DNA of 64,000 nt from Bacteroidota bacterium (GTDB taxonomy: Bacteria > Bacteroidota > Bacteroidia > Bacteroidales > DTGW01): positions 62,001 through 126,000 of the forward strand of contig JAKPQD010000164.1 of assembly GCA_029572965.1 (NCBI GenBank), written 5' to 3'. The notes under the pieces were generated by a model. That model saw only the letters and a program-made list of their open reading frames with translations, had not been told where the DNA came from and did no database searches. Within the stretch, counting starts at the first letter, position 1. Every line of letters begins with the position of its first letter. A program made the position numbers and the translations under genes. This document shows positions 46,714 to 55,527 of the stretch, one piece after another.

Positions 46714-46794
46714 AAAATGTATTGTTAACAACTTTGGGGCTTAGCAGAACCGTTTTAGGGCAAAATTTTTGTACAATTGCCTAATTTTTTCCTG

Positions 46795-49743
46795 ATGAAG
46801 CTCGAAGTAGTTTACATATTAACTTTACACAGAAAACTTGGATACCTTGTTGTGCCTTATATTATCGAACGTAAAGCACAACAATCTTTTTTTCAATTAG
46901 TTGAGTATTTAACTGTTGATAATATTGAGCCTTACAAAAATATCCTGGATGAAACCGACCTCCAGCTTGTAAAAATTACCTCAGGTTATTCTGAAAAAAA
47001 TATCCATAAAAACTTTGCTAAGCGTAACAGCCTTAAAGAGTTTTTCGATACATTGGATCAGAATTTAGTTGAAGAACATATCAGGCCTTATATTGAAAAG
47101 CGTATCATTTCTTGCGTTGAGTTAATGGTTGCTTTTGGTAAGAAGGTATATAAGAAAGACCAAAAATACAACGTTGTTCATGATGATGAACAGATAAAAC
47201 TTACGTCTTCATTGGTACATCCGGTTTTTAATTTTGTCAGGACCGATGTTGACTTTAAATATTTCCTTAGTCTCCGCTGTGAAGATAAAGATATCAAGCT
47301 TTTTGGAAAATCGTACTTTGTTTTGTCCAACCAACCGGCTATTGTGGTGGTCGAAAATGTACTTTACCAGGTTAGTCAGATAGATTCTAAGAAGCTTATC
47401 CCGTTTTTCAGCAAAGACTTCATTAAGGTGCCAAAGACGAGCGAAAAGAGCTATCTCGAAACTTTTGTACGAAATGCCATTTTGCATCACCCCGTAAAAG
47501 TAGTCGGTTTCAGGGTTGAAACAACAGACTACAAAAAGAAAGCTATGCTGGTGCTCGATTCTGGATTGTCCGGTCAGCCTGTATTTATGCTGCAATTCTT
47601 TTACGGTGAGGTGAAATTTGAATATGGCTCGGATGTTATCGGGCATGTCGGGCTTACAGATGCCGATGATAAGGTTTGCTTTTACAAGACCTTGCGCGAC
47701 TTGGCTTGGGAAGAGTCGATGAAAGATAAACTGGTTTCTTTTGGCTTCAGGTATATTGACAGAGGGGCTTTTGTGCTTCATGCGCTTGAAGGTGAGCCTG
47801 AATGGCAGTTTTACGAGATGGTTTGTTGGATTAACAGTAATACCCGCATGCTTCAGGATGAAGGCTTTGAGCTGGATCAAATGAAGTTCGATAAGAATTA
47901 TTACCTGCATGAGGTGCTGCTGAAGCTCAATGTCAACGAGGCACACGATTGGTTTGATATCAATGCCGTGGTTACTATTGGCGAATATGTTTTTCCTTTT
48001 TCTCGTTTTCGCAAACATATTGTGCATAATATCAGAGAGTTTACTTTGCCTAACAATCAGATAGTAATTTTACCGTTAGCCTGGTTTTCCAGGTATCGCG
48101 AGTTGTTTGTATTTGGAGAAGACGATGATGAACGCATCAGGCTAAAAAAACACCATTTCAACATCCTGAAAGAATCAATGGGTGTTGAAACCAGGCAAAT
48201 GATAATGGGTATCCAAGAAAAACTGAGCCTTTCGGAAAATAAATATCTTAAAGAGCCACAAGGATTGCAGGCTAAACTGCGACAATATCAAAAGACCGGT
48301 GTAAAATGGATGTTTCAGCTTTATAAAAATAAGCTTGGCGGATGCTTGGCCGATGATATGGGTCTTGGAAAGACTTTGCAAACCATAGCGCTGCTTTTGA
48401 AGGTTAGGGAAGAGGAGTTGCGCAATCCGGCAATAGCTCAAACAATTACCCGGACAGGGCCAAGACAGTTAAGCTTGTTTGATAATCCCGACTTTACAGG
48501 AAGCAGGTGTATCGGGGCTTCGTTGATTGTTATGCCAGTTTCGTTGCTTCACAACTGGGAAACAGAGTTTAAAAAGTTTGCCCCATCGTTGCATGTGGTC
48601 AAGTTTTTTGGCTCGCAGCGGATGAAGGCTTATGAAGAACTTTTGCGTGCAGATATTGTACTAATGTCCTATGGCGTAGTGCGAAACGATATTGACCACT
48701 TGTCTAAGCTGATGTTCAAATACGTTATCCTGGACGAAAGCCAGATGATTAAAAATCCAGATTCGAAGATATACAAGGCTATCCTTAGACTTCAATCAGA
48801 ATACAGGTTGGTACTTACTGGTACGCCAATAGAGAATAGCCTCACCGACCTTTGGTCGCAGCTTAACTTCCTAAACCGCGAATTACTCAAAAGTCAAAAT
48901 TATTTTCGCGAGGAATTTGTTATTCCTATCGAAAAATATGGCAACCAAGCCAAACAACAAAAGCTGAAAATGCTCATTAACCCGTTTATTCTGCGCCGCA
49001 AGAAAGAAGAAGTGGTAAAAGAGCTCCCCCCGCTTACCGAACAAACAATTTTTTGCGAGATGGATGAGGAGCAAGCTCAGCTTTACGAGCAGGAAAAGTC
49101 ATCGGTGCGTAACATGATTATGAACAACATTGACCAGCATGGCTTTGAAAAGTCGGCCATTGTCATTCTCAAAGCATTGAACCGTTTGAGGCTTATGTCA
49201 AACCATCCCTGCCTTGTTGATGCGTCTTACCAAGGTGGTTCTGGTAAATATGACGAAATTATCCGCAGTATAGAGAATGTAATTGTGGAAAACCATAAGG
49301 TACTTATCTTTTCATCGTATGTAAAGCACCTTAACCTTATTGCCGGATATCTTGAGCATAACGGTTATAAATATTCCATGCTGACCGGGGCTACGCACGA
49401 CCGTAAGCAGGTAATTGACCGTTTTCAGGGTGATGAAGAAAATAATATTTTTCTCATAAGTCTGAAAGCCGGTGGGGTGGGGCTCAACCTTACCTCAGCC
49501 GATTATGTTTTCATTATCGATCCTTGGTGGAACCCGGCAGCCGAAAATCAGGCTATAAGCCGCGCCCATCGCATCGGGCAGGACAAGAAGGTGTTTGTTT
49601 ACCGCTTCATTACAACAAAATCGGTAGAAGAAAAGATCCTTAAACTTCAGGAACACAAGTCTGGTATGGCCAAAGCTTTCATAAATTCTAACAATCCCTT
49701 CAAAGCCATGCAACGTGAAGATATTGAAAGTTTGTTTTTGTGA
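46795..49743 (+). CDS. SNF2-family DEAD-like helicase
   Basis: ATG at 46795 is chosen over a TTG 18 bp upstream. The first ~500 residues are a Bacteroidota-type N-terminal region without a clear known domain. The SNF2 motor follows: LRQYQKTGVKWMFQLYK, Walker A in LADDMGLGKTLQT, Walker B variant DESQ (in place of DEAH), LTGTPIENSLTDLWSQ, RRKKEEVVKELPP, then the helicase C domain with SLKAGGVGLNLTSADYV and WWNPAAENQAISRAHRIGQ. An ATP-driven DNA translocase of unknown cellular role, possibly transcription recycling or repair. SWIM zinc-finger cysteines are not seen. No operon partner is obvious. Confidence 0.92.
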   Translation: MKLEVVYILTLHRKLGYLVVPYIIERKAQQSFFQLVEYLTVDNIEPYKNILDETDLQLVKITSGYSEKNIHKNFAKRNSLKEFFDTLDQNLVEEHIRPYIEKRIISCVELMVAFGKKVYKKDQKYNVVHDDEQIKLTSSLVHPVFNFVRTDVDFKYFLSLRCEDKDIKLFGKSYFVLSNQPAIVVVENVLYQVSQIDSKKLIPFFSKDFIKVPKTSEKSYLETFVRNAILHHPVKVVGFRVETTDYKKKAMLVLDSGLSGQPVFMLQFFYGEVKFEYGSDVIGHVGLTDADDKVCFYKTLRDLAWEESMKDKLVSFGFRYIDRGAFVLHALEGEPEWQFYEMVCWINSNTRMLQDEGFELDQMKFDKNYYLHEVLLKLNVNEAHDWFDINAVVTIGEYVFPFSRFRKHIVHNIREFTLPNNQIVILPLAWFSRYRELFVFGEDDDERIRLKKHHFNILKESMGVETRQMIMGIQEKLSLSENKYLKEPQGLQAKLRQYQKTGVKWMFQLYKNKLGGCLADDMGLGKTLQTIALLLKVREEELRNPAIAQTITRTGPRQLSLFDNPDFTGSRCIGASLIVMPVSLLHNWETEFKKFAPSLHVVKFFGSQRMKAYEELLRADIVLMSYGVVRNDIDHLSKLMFKYVILDESQMIKNPDSKIYKAILRLQSEYRLVLTGTPIENSLTDLWSQLNFLNRELLKSQNYFREEFVIPIEKYGNQAKQQKLKMLINPFILRRKKEEVVKELPPLTEQTIFCEMDEEQAQLYEQEKSSVRNMIMNNIDQHGFEKSAIVILKALNRLRLMSNHPCLVDASYQGGSGKYDEIIRSIENVIVENHKVLIFSSYVKHLNLIAGYLEHNGYKYSMLTGATHDRKQVIDRFQGDEENNIFLISLKAGGVGLNLTSADYVFIIDPWWNPAAENQAISRAHRIGQDKKVFVYRFITTKSVEEKILKLQEHKSGMAKAFINSNNPFKAMQREDIESLFL

Positions 49744-49764
49744 TAGTTTTACTTTAACTTCAAC

Positions 49765-51072
49765 ATGAAAATTTTAACATTGAAAAATACTAAGATTTCT
49801 AATACTGTAAGAAAAGTAGCTGTTTTTTTAAAACAAAACGGCCGTGTTGCAATGCTTGCTTCGCGAGGTTTCTTTGCCTATAAATCTACCATGAGGGCTG
49901 CTTCGCTGACTTATTTTACCTTATTGTCCATGGTGCCAATTTTGGCCTTGGTGTTTGGTATTGCCAAAGGGTTTGGTATGGAGCGGATGCTGCAGCGCGA
50001 AATTATGAACAAACTTGCAGCTCAGCAGGAAGTGGCCTTGTGGGTAATTAACCTTGCTAAGTCTATATTTTCCAAGGCCCGTGGAGAGTGGATTGCCGGC
50101 GTGGGTTTTATTATTTTGTTTTGGGCTGTAATACGTATGCTCAATAATATTGAAAATGCTTTTAACGACATTTGGCACATAAAAAAAGGCCGGAAATTTA
50201 CCCGCAAACTTTCGGGCTATTTTGCGCTTATTTTCTTTGCCCCAATTTTTATAATCCTCTCCAGCTCTGCAACTGTCTATCTTACCACCCACATAAAAAC
50301 TATCATTTCAAGTATTGCATTTTTGGGTTTTTTTGCCCCATTTATCAAGTTTTTTATTTCTCTAATCCCTTATATCCTTGTCTGGGCCTTGTTTACTATG
50401 GTGTTTATGACAGTGCCCAATACCAAAGTCAGGTTTGGCCCGGCAATTGTTGCGGGGATACTTTCAGGTACCATGTTTCAGCTTACTCAGTGGGCTTATG
50501 TCAAGTTTCAGATTGGCGTATCGGGTTATAACGCTTTGTATGGGAGCTTGGCTGCTTTGCCCTTGTTTATGGTTTGGGTACAGACAGGTTGGCTTATAGT
50601 ACTTTTTGGCGCTGAATTTTGTTATATTGCTCACAATATTGAGCAGGAATATACCAATATACGTCTTACAGAGCTTAGTACAAACACCAAAAGGGCCCTG
50701 TACCTTATGATAACGCATGTTATTGTTGATAAATATGCTAAAGGTGAAAAAGCTCCATCTATTGCCGAAATAGCAATAAAAACAAAGCTGCCTAACTTTC
50801 TTATTGCCGATTTAATTACCGAGTTGGTTGATTCGGGGGTGCTAATCCAAGTTTATACTGATTTAGACGAAGAACAGGCATATCAACCTGCTGTTGATCC
50901 TATGCTTATTACGATAGGTTTTGTAATTGAGGCTGTTAATACTAAAGGAGTGAAAAACGATATTGTAGCAGAGGCCTTAAAATCTAAACCATACGAATAT
51001 ATTGTACTGAAAATGAATAAGGCCATGGAGAAATCTGAGTCTAATATTTTGGTCAAGAATATTCTTTTGTAG
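49765..51072 (+). CDS. YihY/BrkB-family inner-membrane protein
   Basis: Several hydrophobic helices and the family motifs AASLTYFTLLSMVPILALVFG, RMLNNIENAFNDIWHIKKGR and GYNALYGSLAALPLFMVWVQTGW identify the YihY/BrkB family (once misassigned as RNase BN). A C-terminal ~130-residue cytoplasmic tail follows, longer than in E. coli YihY. It contains a winged-helix-like stretch (APSIAEIAIKTKLPNFLIADLITELVDSGVL). Function unknown; a role in envelope or lipid transport has been proposed for relatives. It follows the helicase by 21 bp. Confidence 0.9.
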   Translation: MKILTLKNTKISNTVRKVAVFLKQNGRVAMLASRGFFAYKSTMRAASLTYFTLLSMVPILALVFGIAKGFGMERMLQREIMNKLAAQQEVALWVINLAKSIFSKARGEWIAGVGFIILFWAVIRMLNNIENAFNDIWHIKKGRKFTRKLSGYFALIFFAPIFIILSSSATVYLTTHIKTIISSIAFLGFFAPFIKFFISLIPYILVWALFTMVFMTVPNTKVRFGPAIVAGILSGTMFQLTQWAYVKFQIGVSGYNALYGSLAALPLFMVWVQTGWLIVLFGAEFCYIAHNIEQEYTNIRLTELSTNTKRALYLMITHVIVDKYAKGEKAPSIAEIAIKTKLPNFLIADLITELVDSGVLIQVYTDLDEEQAYQPAVDPMLITIGFVIEAVNTKGVKNDIVAEALKSKPYEYIVLKMNKAMEKSESNILVKNILL

Positions 51073-51099
51073 CAGAATGTTACTTTTTCTGTAAGTTTG
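51066..51099 (+). promoter_or_regulatory. Promoter of the ZIP gene (TTTG - 22 bp - TAAGTTTG)
   Basis: TTTG at 51066-51069 and TAAGTTTG at 51092-51099 match the Bacteroidota -33/-7 pair with acceptable spacing. They lie 38 bp before the ATG at 51137. Confidence 0.6.
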
Positions 51100-51136
51100 C
51101 CGTTTCTTTGACTTTTAACCTAATTAATAAATAGTC

Positions 51137-51895
51137 ATGAATGGAGTCTGGGTAAATGCATTGGTGGCAACTTTTGCAGTTAGTGCAATAGCAGGTATTG
51201 GCATTGTGTTTTTTGTTTTAAAACATGATGTTTTGAAACAGATAATGTTTATAATGGTTAGTTTTGCTGTTGGAGCATTATTGGGCAATGTTATTTTTCA
51301 CTTGTTGCCAGAGATATTTGAAGAGCATGCTTCTGAAAACATTATGGGCTTGGCTTTAGCAGCTGGTTTATTGCTCTTTTTTATTACCGAAAGGGTTTTT
51401 CACTGGCACCATCAGCATAACCTTGAAGAAAATCCCTGTGGCCATGAGCATTCGTTTGGGTATGTGACACTAATTGCCGAAAGTATTCATAACTTTACCG
51501 ATGGTGTGCTTATAGCGGCATCGTGGTTGACAAGCAATGAAATTGGTATGGCTACAACCATTGCTGTTATGCTTCATGAAATCCCACAGGAAATTAGCAA
51601 CTTTAGCATTCTTATACATGCAGGGTTCAAAAAACGTAAGGCCTTGATGTTTAACTTGTTTTCGGCATGTACTGCTATTGTTGGGGCTGTTATTACTTTG
51701 CTTGTTGGACAATCTGCACGTGATATTATTCCATATATCTTACCTTTTGCAGCAGGCGGTTTTATTTACCTTGCATGTAGCGACCTTATTCCTGAGCTTC
51801 ACAAACAACCTTTTCGTACATTTGTTTTGCAGCTTATCGCTATTTCTGCCGGTATTGTTTTGATGATGGCGATGTCAACCGGTCATAGCCATTAG
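51137..51895 (+). CDS. ZIP-family divalent metal transporter
   Basis: 252 residues with about seven or eight membrane helices. The metal-binding helices carry ESIHNFTDGVLIAAS and MLHEIPQEISNF, the conserved His/Asn/Asp and His/Glu residues of ZIP proteins. A His-rich cytoplasmic loop (FHWHHQHNLEENPCGHEH) lies between helices 3 and 4. Probably imports zinc or iron. It has its own predicted promoter. The gene after it (MATE) starts 227 bp downstream. Confidence 0.92.
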   Translation: MNGVWVNALVATFAVSAIAGIGIVFFVLKHDVLKQIMFIMVSFAVGALLGNVIFHLLPEIFEEHASENIMGLALAAGLLLFFITERVFHWHHQHNLEENPCGHEHSFGYVTLIAESIHNFTDGVLIAASWLTSNEIGMATTIAVMLHEIPQEISNFSILIHAGFKKRKALMFNLFSACTAIVGAVITLLVGQSARDIIPYILPFAAGGFIYLACSDLIPELHKQPFRTFVLQLIAISAGIVLMMAMSTGHSH

Positions 51896-52122
51896 GGCTT
51901 TTTTATTTGCTTTGTTTCAATTCAATATCTGTGAGCAGAAATGTCATTTTTTTTGTAAAAAAGTTTGTTGTTAATCTGCTTAAGCCTAATTTTGCTGCAT
52001 GAAAGCTTAATCCAAAATTCCATGTTTGTTTTTATACATTTTCTAATGTGGCTTTTTCAAATAAAGGCTGCATTGGTGTTATTGTTTATCTAATCTCTTA
52101 CTTTTTTAATTTTTACATAGTT

Positions 52123-53520
52123 ATGCCTAATTTTTTTAAAAATTATTTCTCGGGTTATCACAAACTAGGAGGAATAAAGGAACTGTTGGCTATTGCCCTT
52201 CCTATGATTGTCTCTACAGCCTGCGACGGGGCTATGACTTTTACCGACCGCTTGTTTCTTGCTAAAGTTGGTTCTGAGCAGATGAATGCCGCTCTGGGAG
52301 GCGGAGTGACAATGCAAATGTTGATGTTTTTCTTTGTTGGGCTTACCGGGTATTCTACTGCTCTTGTTGCTCAGTATTTTGGGGCCGGCGAAAAACATAA
52401 TTCTTCAAAAGCTGCTTTTCAGGCTATTTTGATTACTGTCCTGGCTTGGCCTGTTATTCTTATTTTGAAGCCTTTGGTGGTTTCGTTTTATCACTTTTCT
52501 GATATTTCTCAGGTGCAGTTGGGGTATCAGGTCCAGTATTTAAATATTTTGGCCTGGGGAGGTTTGTTTGGCTTGTTGCGTTATACCTTAGGGTGCTATT
52601 TTAGTGGTATTGGTAAAACTCAGATAGTGATGAAGGCTACCTTAGCTGCTTTAGTTATCAATGTCATTCTGGATTACCTGTTGATATTCGGGAAGTTTGG
52701 CTTTCCTTCTTTGGGGATCCAAGGCGCTGCTATAGCAACTGTTTGTGGAGCTCTGGGGGCTTTGATAATACTGGTGCTAACTTATTTCCAAAAGAAAAAT
52801 GTTGTTGAGTTTTCTGTTTTTAAATCTTTTCATTTCGATTGGGATATCATGAAGAAGCTCATTAAATTTGGCTATCCTGCCGGGCTTGAGTTGTTTCTTC
52901 TTTTCTGCGCCATGACAATGCTGGTTACGGTTTTTCATTCAAAAGGAGAAGTTATTGCTACTGCATCTACCATCATGTTTAACTGGGATTTGGTGTCGTT
53001 TATTCCGCTGCTGGGAATTGAAATAGCTGTTACCAGCCTCGTTGGAAGATATATGGGTGCAGGCAGGCCTCAGGTTGCGCATCGTGCAGCGTTGTCAGGT
53101 GTCAAAAGCGGTTTTTTTTATTCCATTGTCATATTGTTCTTGTTTTTGCTTATCCCCGAATCGCTGGTAAGGGTCTTTAGTCCCGAGGGGCTGTCTTCAG
53201 GTTTTGAAGAAACTGTGCCAATTGCAGTTGCTATGATAAGGATAGCTGCCATATATGTACTTGCAGAAGCTATAATGGTTGCTATCATTGGGGCGTTGCG
53301 AGGTGCAGGAGATACCATGTTTACCATGATTGCTTCTGTTACTGCCCACTGGGTGTTAGTGCCTATTTTATACCTTTCGCTTCATGTTTTCAATATTTCT
53401 GTTGTATTAAGCTGGTTTTTGATGGTAATTATTTTTATGGTTTTTTGCGGGGTGCTGTACTTGCGTTTTCAAGGTGGAAGGTGGAAACAGATTAAGGTTA
53501 TTGAAGTAGAAGCTAAGTGA
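52123..53520 (+). CDS. MATE-family multidrug/Na+ antiporter
   Basis: About twelve membrane helices, in two six-helix halves: IALPMIVSTACDGAMTFTDRLFLAKVG near the N-terminus, GIQGAAIATVCGALGALI in the middle, FIPLLGIEIAVTSLVG in the second half. ATG at 52123 is chosen. A GTG at 52048 would add 25 mostly hydrophobic residues before the usual N-terminus, which family members lack. Expected to export cationic drugs or organic ions in exchange for Na+ or H+. Substrate unknown. Confidence 0.9.
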   Translation: MPNFFKNYFSGYHKLGGIKELLAIALPMIVSTACDGAMTFTDRLFLAKVGSEQMNAALGGGVTMQMLMFFFVGLTGYSTALVAQYFGAGEKHNSSKAAFQAILITVLAWPVILILKPLVVSFYHFSDISQVQLGYQVQYLNILAWGGLFGLLRYTLGCYFSGIGKTQIVMKATLAALVINVILDYLLIFGKFGFPSLGIQGAAIATVCGALGALIILVLTYFQKKNVVEFSVFKSFHFDWDIMKKLIKFGYPAGLELFLLFCAMTMLVTVFHSKGEVIATASTIMFNWDLVSFIPLLGIEIAVTSLVGRYMGAGRPQVAHRAALSGVKSGFFYSIVILFLFLLIPESLVRVFSPEGLSSGFEETVPIAVAMIRIAAIYVLAEAIMVAIIGALRGAGDTMFTMIASVTAHWVLVPILYLSLHVFNISVVLSWFLMVIIFMVFCGVLYLRFQGGRWKQIKVIEVEAK

Positions 53521-53608
53521 TACCTTGTTGATATACCCCATAAAGTCTGGGAAAGACCTGGACCTTTTATCTATCAGGCCAATTTATGAAGGTGTGTAAA
53601 AAAATATT

Positions 53609-53710
53609 AACCACAAAGTACACGAACAAAGAATAAAATATGTAATTATTTAAAGTGTTGATTATTATCACTTTGAATTCTTTGCAAAAAACTTTGTGAC
53701 CTTTGCGGTT
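53609..53710. repeat. 102 bp nested palindrome between the MATE and plsC genes
   Basis: Outer arms AACCACAAAGTACAC and GTGACCTTTGCGGTT are imperfect. Inner arms CAAAGAAT/ATTCTTTG and AAAGTG/CACTTT are perfect. The whole element can fold into one long stem. It lies in a 270 bp gap otherwise without features. A MITE-like or REP-like sequence is the best guess. Confidence 0.6.
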
Positions 53711-53790
53711 TGCTTTTTTTTTGCTTTTTTACACCCCTTCTTTGGGTTTAAAAACCTAATTTTAGCGCTTTAAAAACTAAAGGAGTCGCT

Positions 53791-54531
53791 ATGCGTAAGT
53801 TATTGACTACTGCCTGGATATGGTTTTTTGGCGTTGTGTCATTAGTGGTGTTGTTTATTCCATTTTTTGTTCTTTGGATTATAAGCTGGCCTTTTGATCA
53901 GCGGCACCGTTGTAATATGTATTATACCAGTTTGTGGGCTATGCTTTATTTGAAGATTCTGCCCATTAAGCGTGTAGAAGTAATTGGCAAACATAAGTTA
54001 AAGCCTTGTATGAAAGCTGTAGCTATATCAAACCATCAGTCTATGGCAGATATACTTGTGCTATTTGCTGTATTCCCTTATTATATATGGGTTTCAAAGA
54101 AAGAAAATTTTCAAGCGCCTATTCTTGGATGGGTTATGTACCTTAATGGTTATATAAGCCTTGATAGAAACGATCCTAAGACTTTCCCAAAAATGTACAA
54201 AAAGATCTCCGAAAAATTGGCTAAGAATTTCACCATTATGATGTTTCCTGAAGGGACACGTTCGAAAAACTGTGAAATTGGCCGTTTTAAAGATGGAGCA
54301 TTCAGGGCAGCTATTGAAAATAAGGCCTCTATTGTTCCAATTGTGTTGGATGGTACTGGTAATGCTATTCCTAAAGAAGGTATAGCCGTAAATAAGGGTG
54401 ATAGGATTATTGTAAAAGTGCTTGATGAAGTACCATACGATAAATTTCCAACTTACAACCCGGCCGAACTGAAAGAATACTTCAGGGATATGATAGCCAA
54501 AGAATTGGCTGCTTTGCGCTCAGAAAATTAA
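53791..54531 (+). CDS. plsC: 1-acyl-sn-glycerol-3-phosphate acyltransferase
   Basis: 246-residue acyltransferase with an N-terminal membrane segment (WIWFFGVVSLVVLFIPFFVLW). The HX4D catalytic motif is in ISNHQSMADI and the substrate-binding motif in MFPEGTRSKN. Catalyses the second acylation in phosphatidic acid synthesis at the inner membrane. An AAAGGAG lies 8 bp before the ATG, a rare good ribosome-binding site here. The next gene is 51 bp downstream. Confidence 0.93.
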   Translation: MRKLLTTAWIWFFGVVSLVVLFIPFFVLWIISWPFDQRHRCNMYYTSLWAMLYLKILPIKRVEVIGKHKLKPCMKAVAISNHQSMADILVLFAVFPYYIWVSKKENFQAPILGWVMYLNGYISLDRNDPKTFPKMYKKISEKLAKNFTIMMFPEGTRSKNCEIGRFKDGAFRAAIENKASIVPIVLDGTGNAIPKEGIAVNKGDRIIVKVLDEVPYDKFPTYNPAELKEYFRDMIAKELAALRSEN

Positions 54532-54582
54532 TATTTGATTCTCGTCTTGATTTTTGAATTTTGACTCTAAATTCTTCAACCA

Positions 54583-55356
54583 ATGTTTTTCAATAAAAAA
54601 TACCGTATTCTCAAAAAAATGCATTATGTAGCTGATCAGCAAGGGATAATAAAAAGATTTTTAAAAGAGTCTGAAAATTGGGGCAGCCATCTTGAGCATT
54701 GTAAAGCAGCTATAAAAAAGGATTTATCAGGAAGAGGAAGGGGCAAATGTGCTGTTTTAGGTAGTGGTTGGCTTTTAGATATCCCTATTGATGCATTGTT
54801 AGAGCATTTTGAAAAAGTGTATCTTTTTGATATCATACATCCTACGCAGGTTAAACATAAGTATGCACACAATCCAAAGGTTGTTTTTGTTGAGTTGGAT
54901 ATTACCGGTAGCGTGATAACTCAGATGTTTGAAGCTGTACAGTATTACAAAAGTACCAAATACGTTAAAAATATTGATACATACCAATTTGAAGGTTTTC
55001 AATATCCCGAAGAGTTTGATTTTGTTATTTCTGCCAATATTATTAGCCAGCTGGCTACTTTACTGGTAGAATATATCACTCCGTATGGCCTATATTCTGA
55101 CGAAGAATTGGCCTTACTCAGTCGTAAAGTTGAAGAAAGCCATTTGCAATCACTTCCGGTTGGTAAAACTTTTCTTATTACAGATTACGAGGAGTTGGTG
55201 TATTCAAAAGATAATATTCTTGAAAAACAAAGGCCTTTACTGCAGGTGTCATTCAATTCGCTGCCAGTTGCTGAATCTTGGCAATGGAAATTTGACCGTG
55301 ATGATTATTACAAGGATAAGAACGTGGTCTATAACGTAATTGCCCTTCAAAAGTAG
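54583..55356 (+). CDS. Uncharacterised protein with Rossmann/methyltransferase-like centre
   Basis: I do not recognise the family. The 257-residue product has no signal peptide. A possible nucleotide- or SAM-binding Rossmann strand-turn is seen in GKCAVLGSGWLLDIPIDALL followed by KVYLFDIIHP and VVFVELDITG, the order expected of class I methyltransferases. FDFVISANIISQLATLLVEY fits motif IV-V. The region LLSRKVEESHLQSL is charged and helical. It starts 51 bp after plsC on the same strand, suggesting a linked role in lipid or envelope metabolism, but that is only context. Confidence 0.7.
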   Translation: MFFNKKYRILKKMHYVADQQGIIKRFLKESENWGSHLEHCKAAIKKDLSGRGRGKCAVLGSGWLLDIPIDALLEHFEKVYLFDIIHPTQVKHKYAHNPKVVFVELDITGSVITQMFEAVQYYKSTKYVKNIDTYQFEGFQYPEEFDFVISANIISQLATLLVEYITPYGLYSDEELALLSRKVEESHLQSLPVGKTFLITDYEELVYSKDNILEKQRPLLQVSFNSLPVAESWQWKFDRDDYYKDKNVVYNVIALQK

Positions 55357-55423
55357 CTTTTCATTTGTTGATAAATTATTTTTATTGTTTGGTAAGGGCT
55401 CTAACAATATAGTTGATAAAAAA

Positions 55424-55457
55424 TTGACTTTTTCCTGAAACCTTTTCCCTATATTTG
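55424..55457 (+). promoter_or_regulatory. Predicted parE-parC promoter (TTGAC - 21 bp - TATATTTG)
   Basis: TTGAC at 55424-55428 and TATATTTG at 55450-55457 fit the -33/-7 arrangement. They are 70 bp ahead of the parE ATG. Confidence 0.6.
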
Positions 55458-55527
55458 TGTGCTTTGAGACGAGGTTAACACTTGCATTGCAAGGCCTTGA
55501 AGCATAATACAATACTAAACTGCCACC

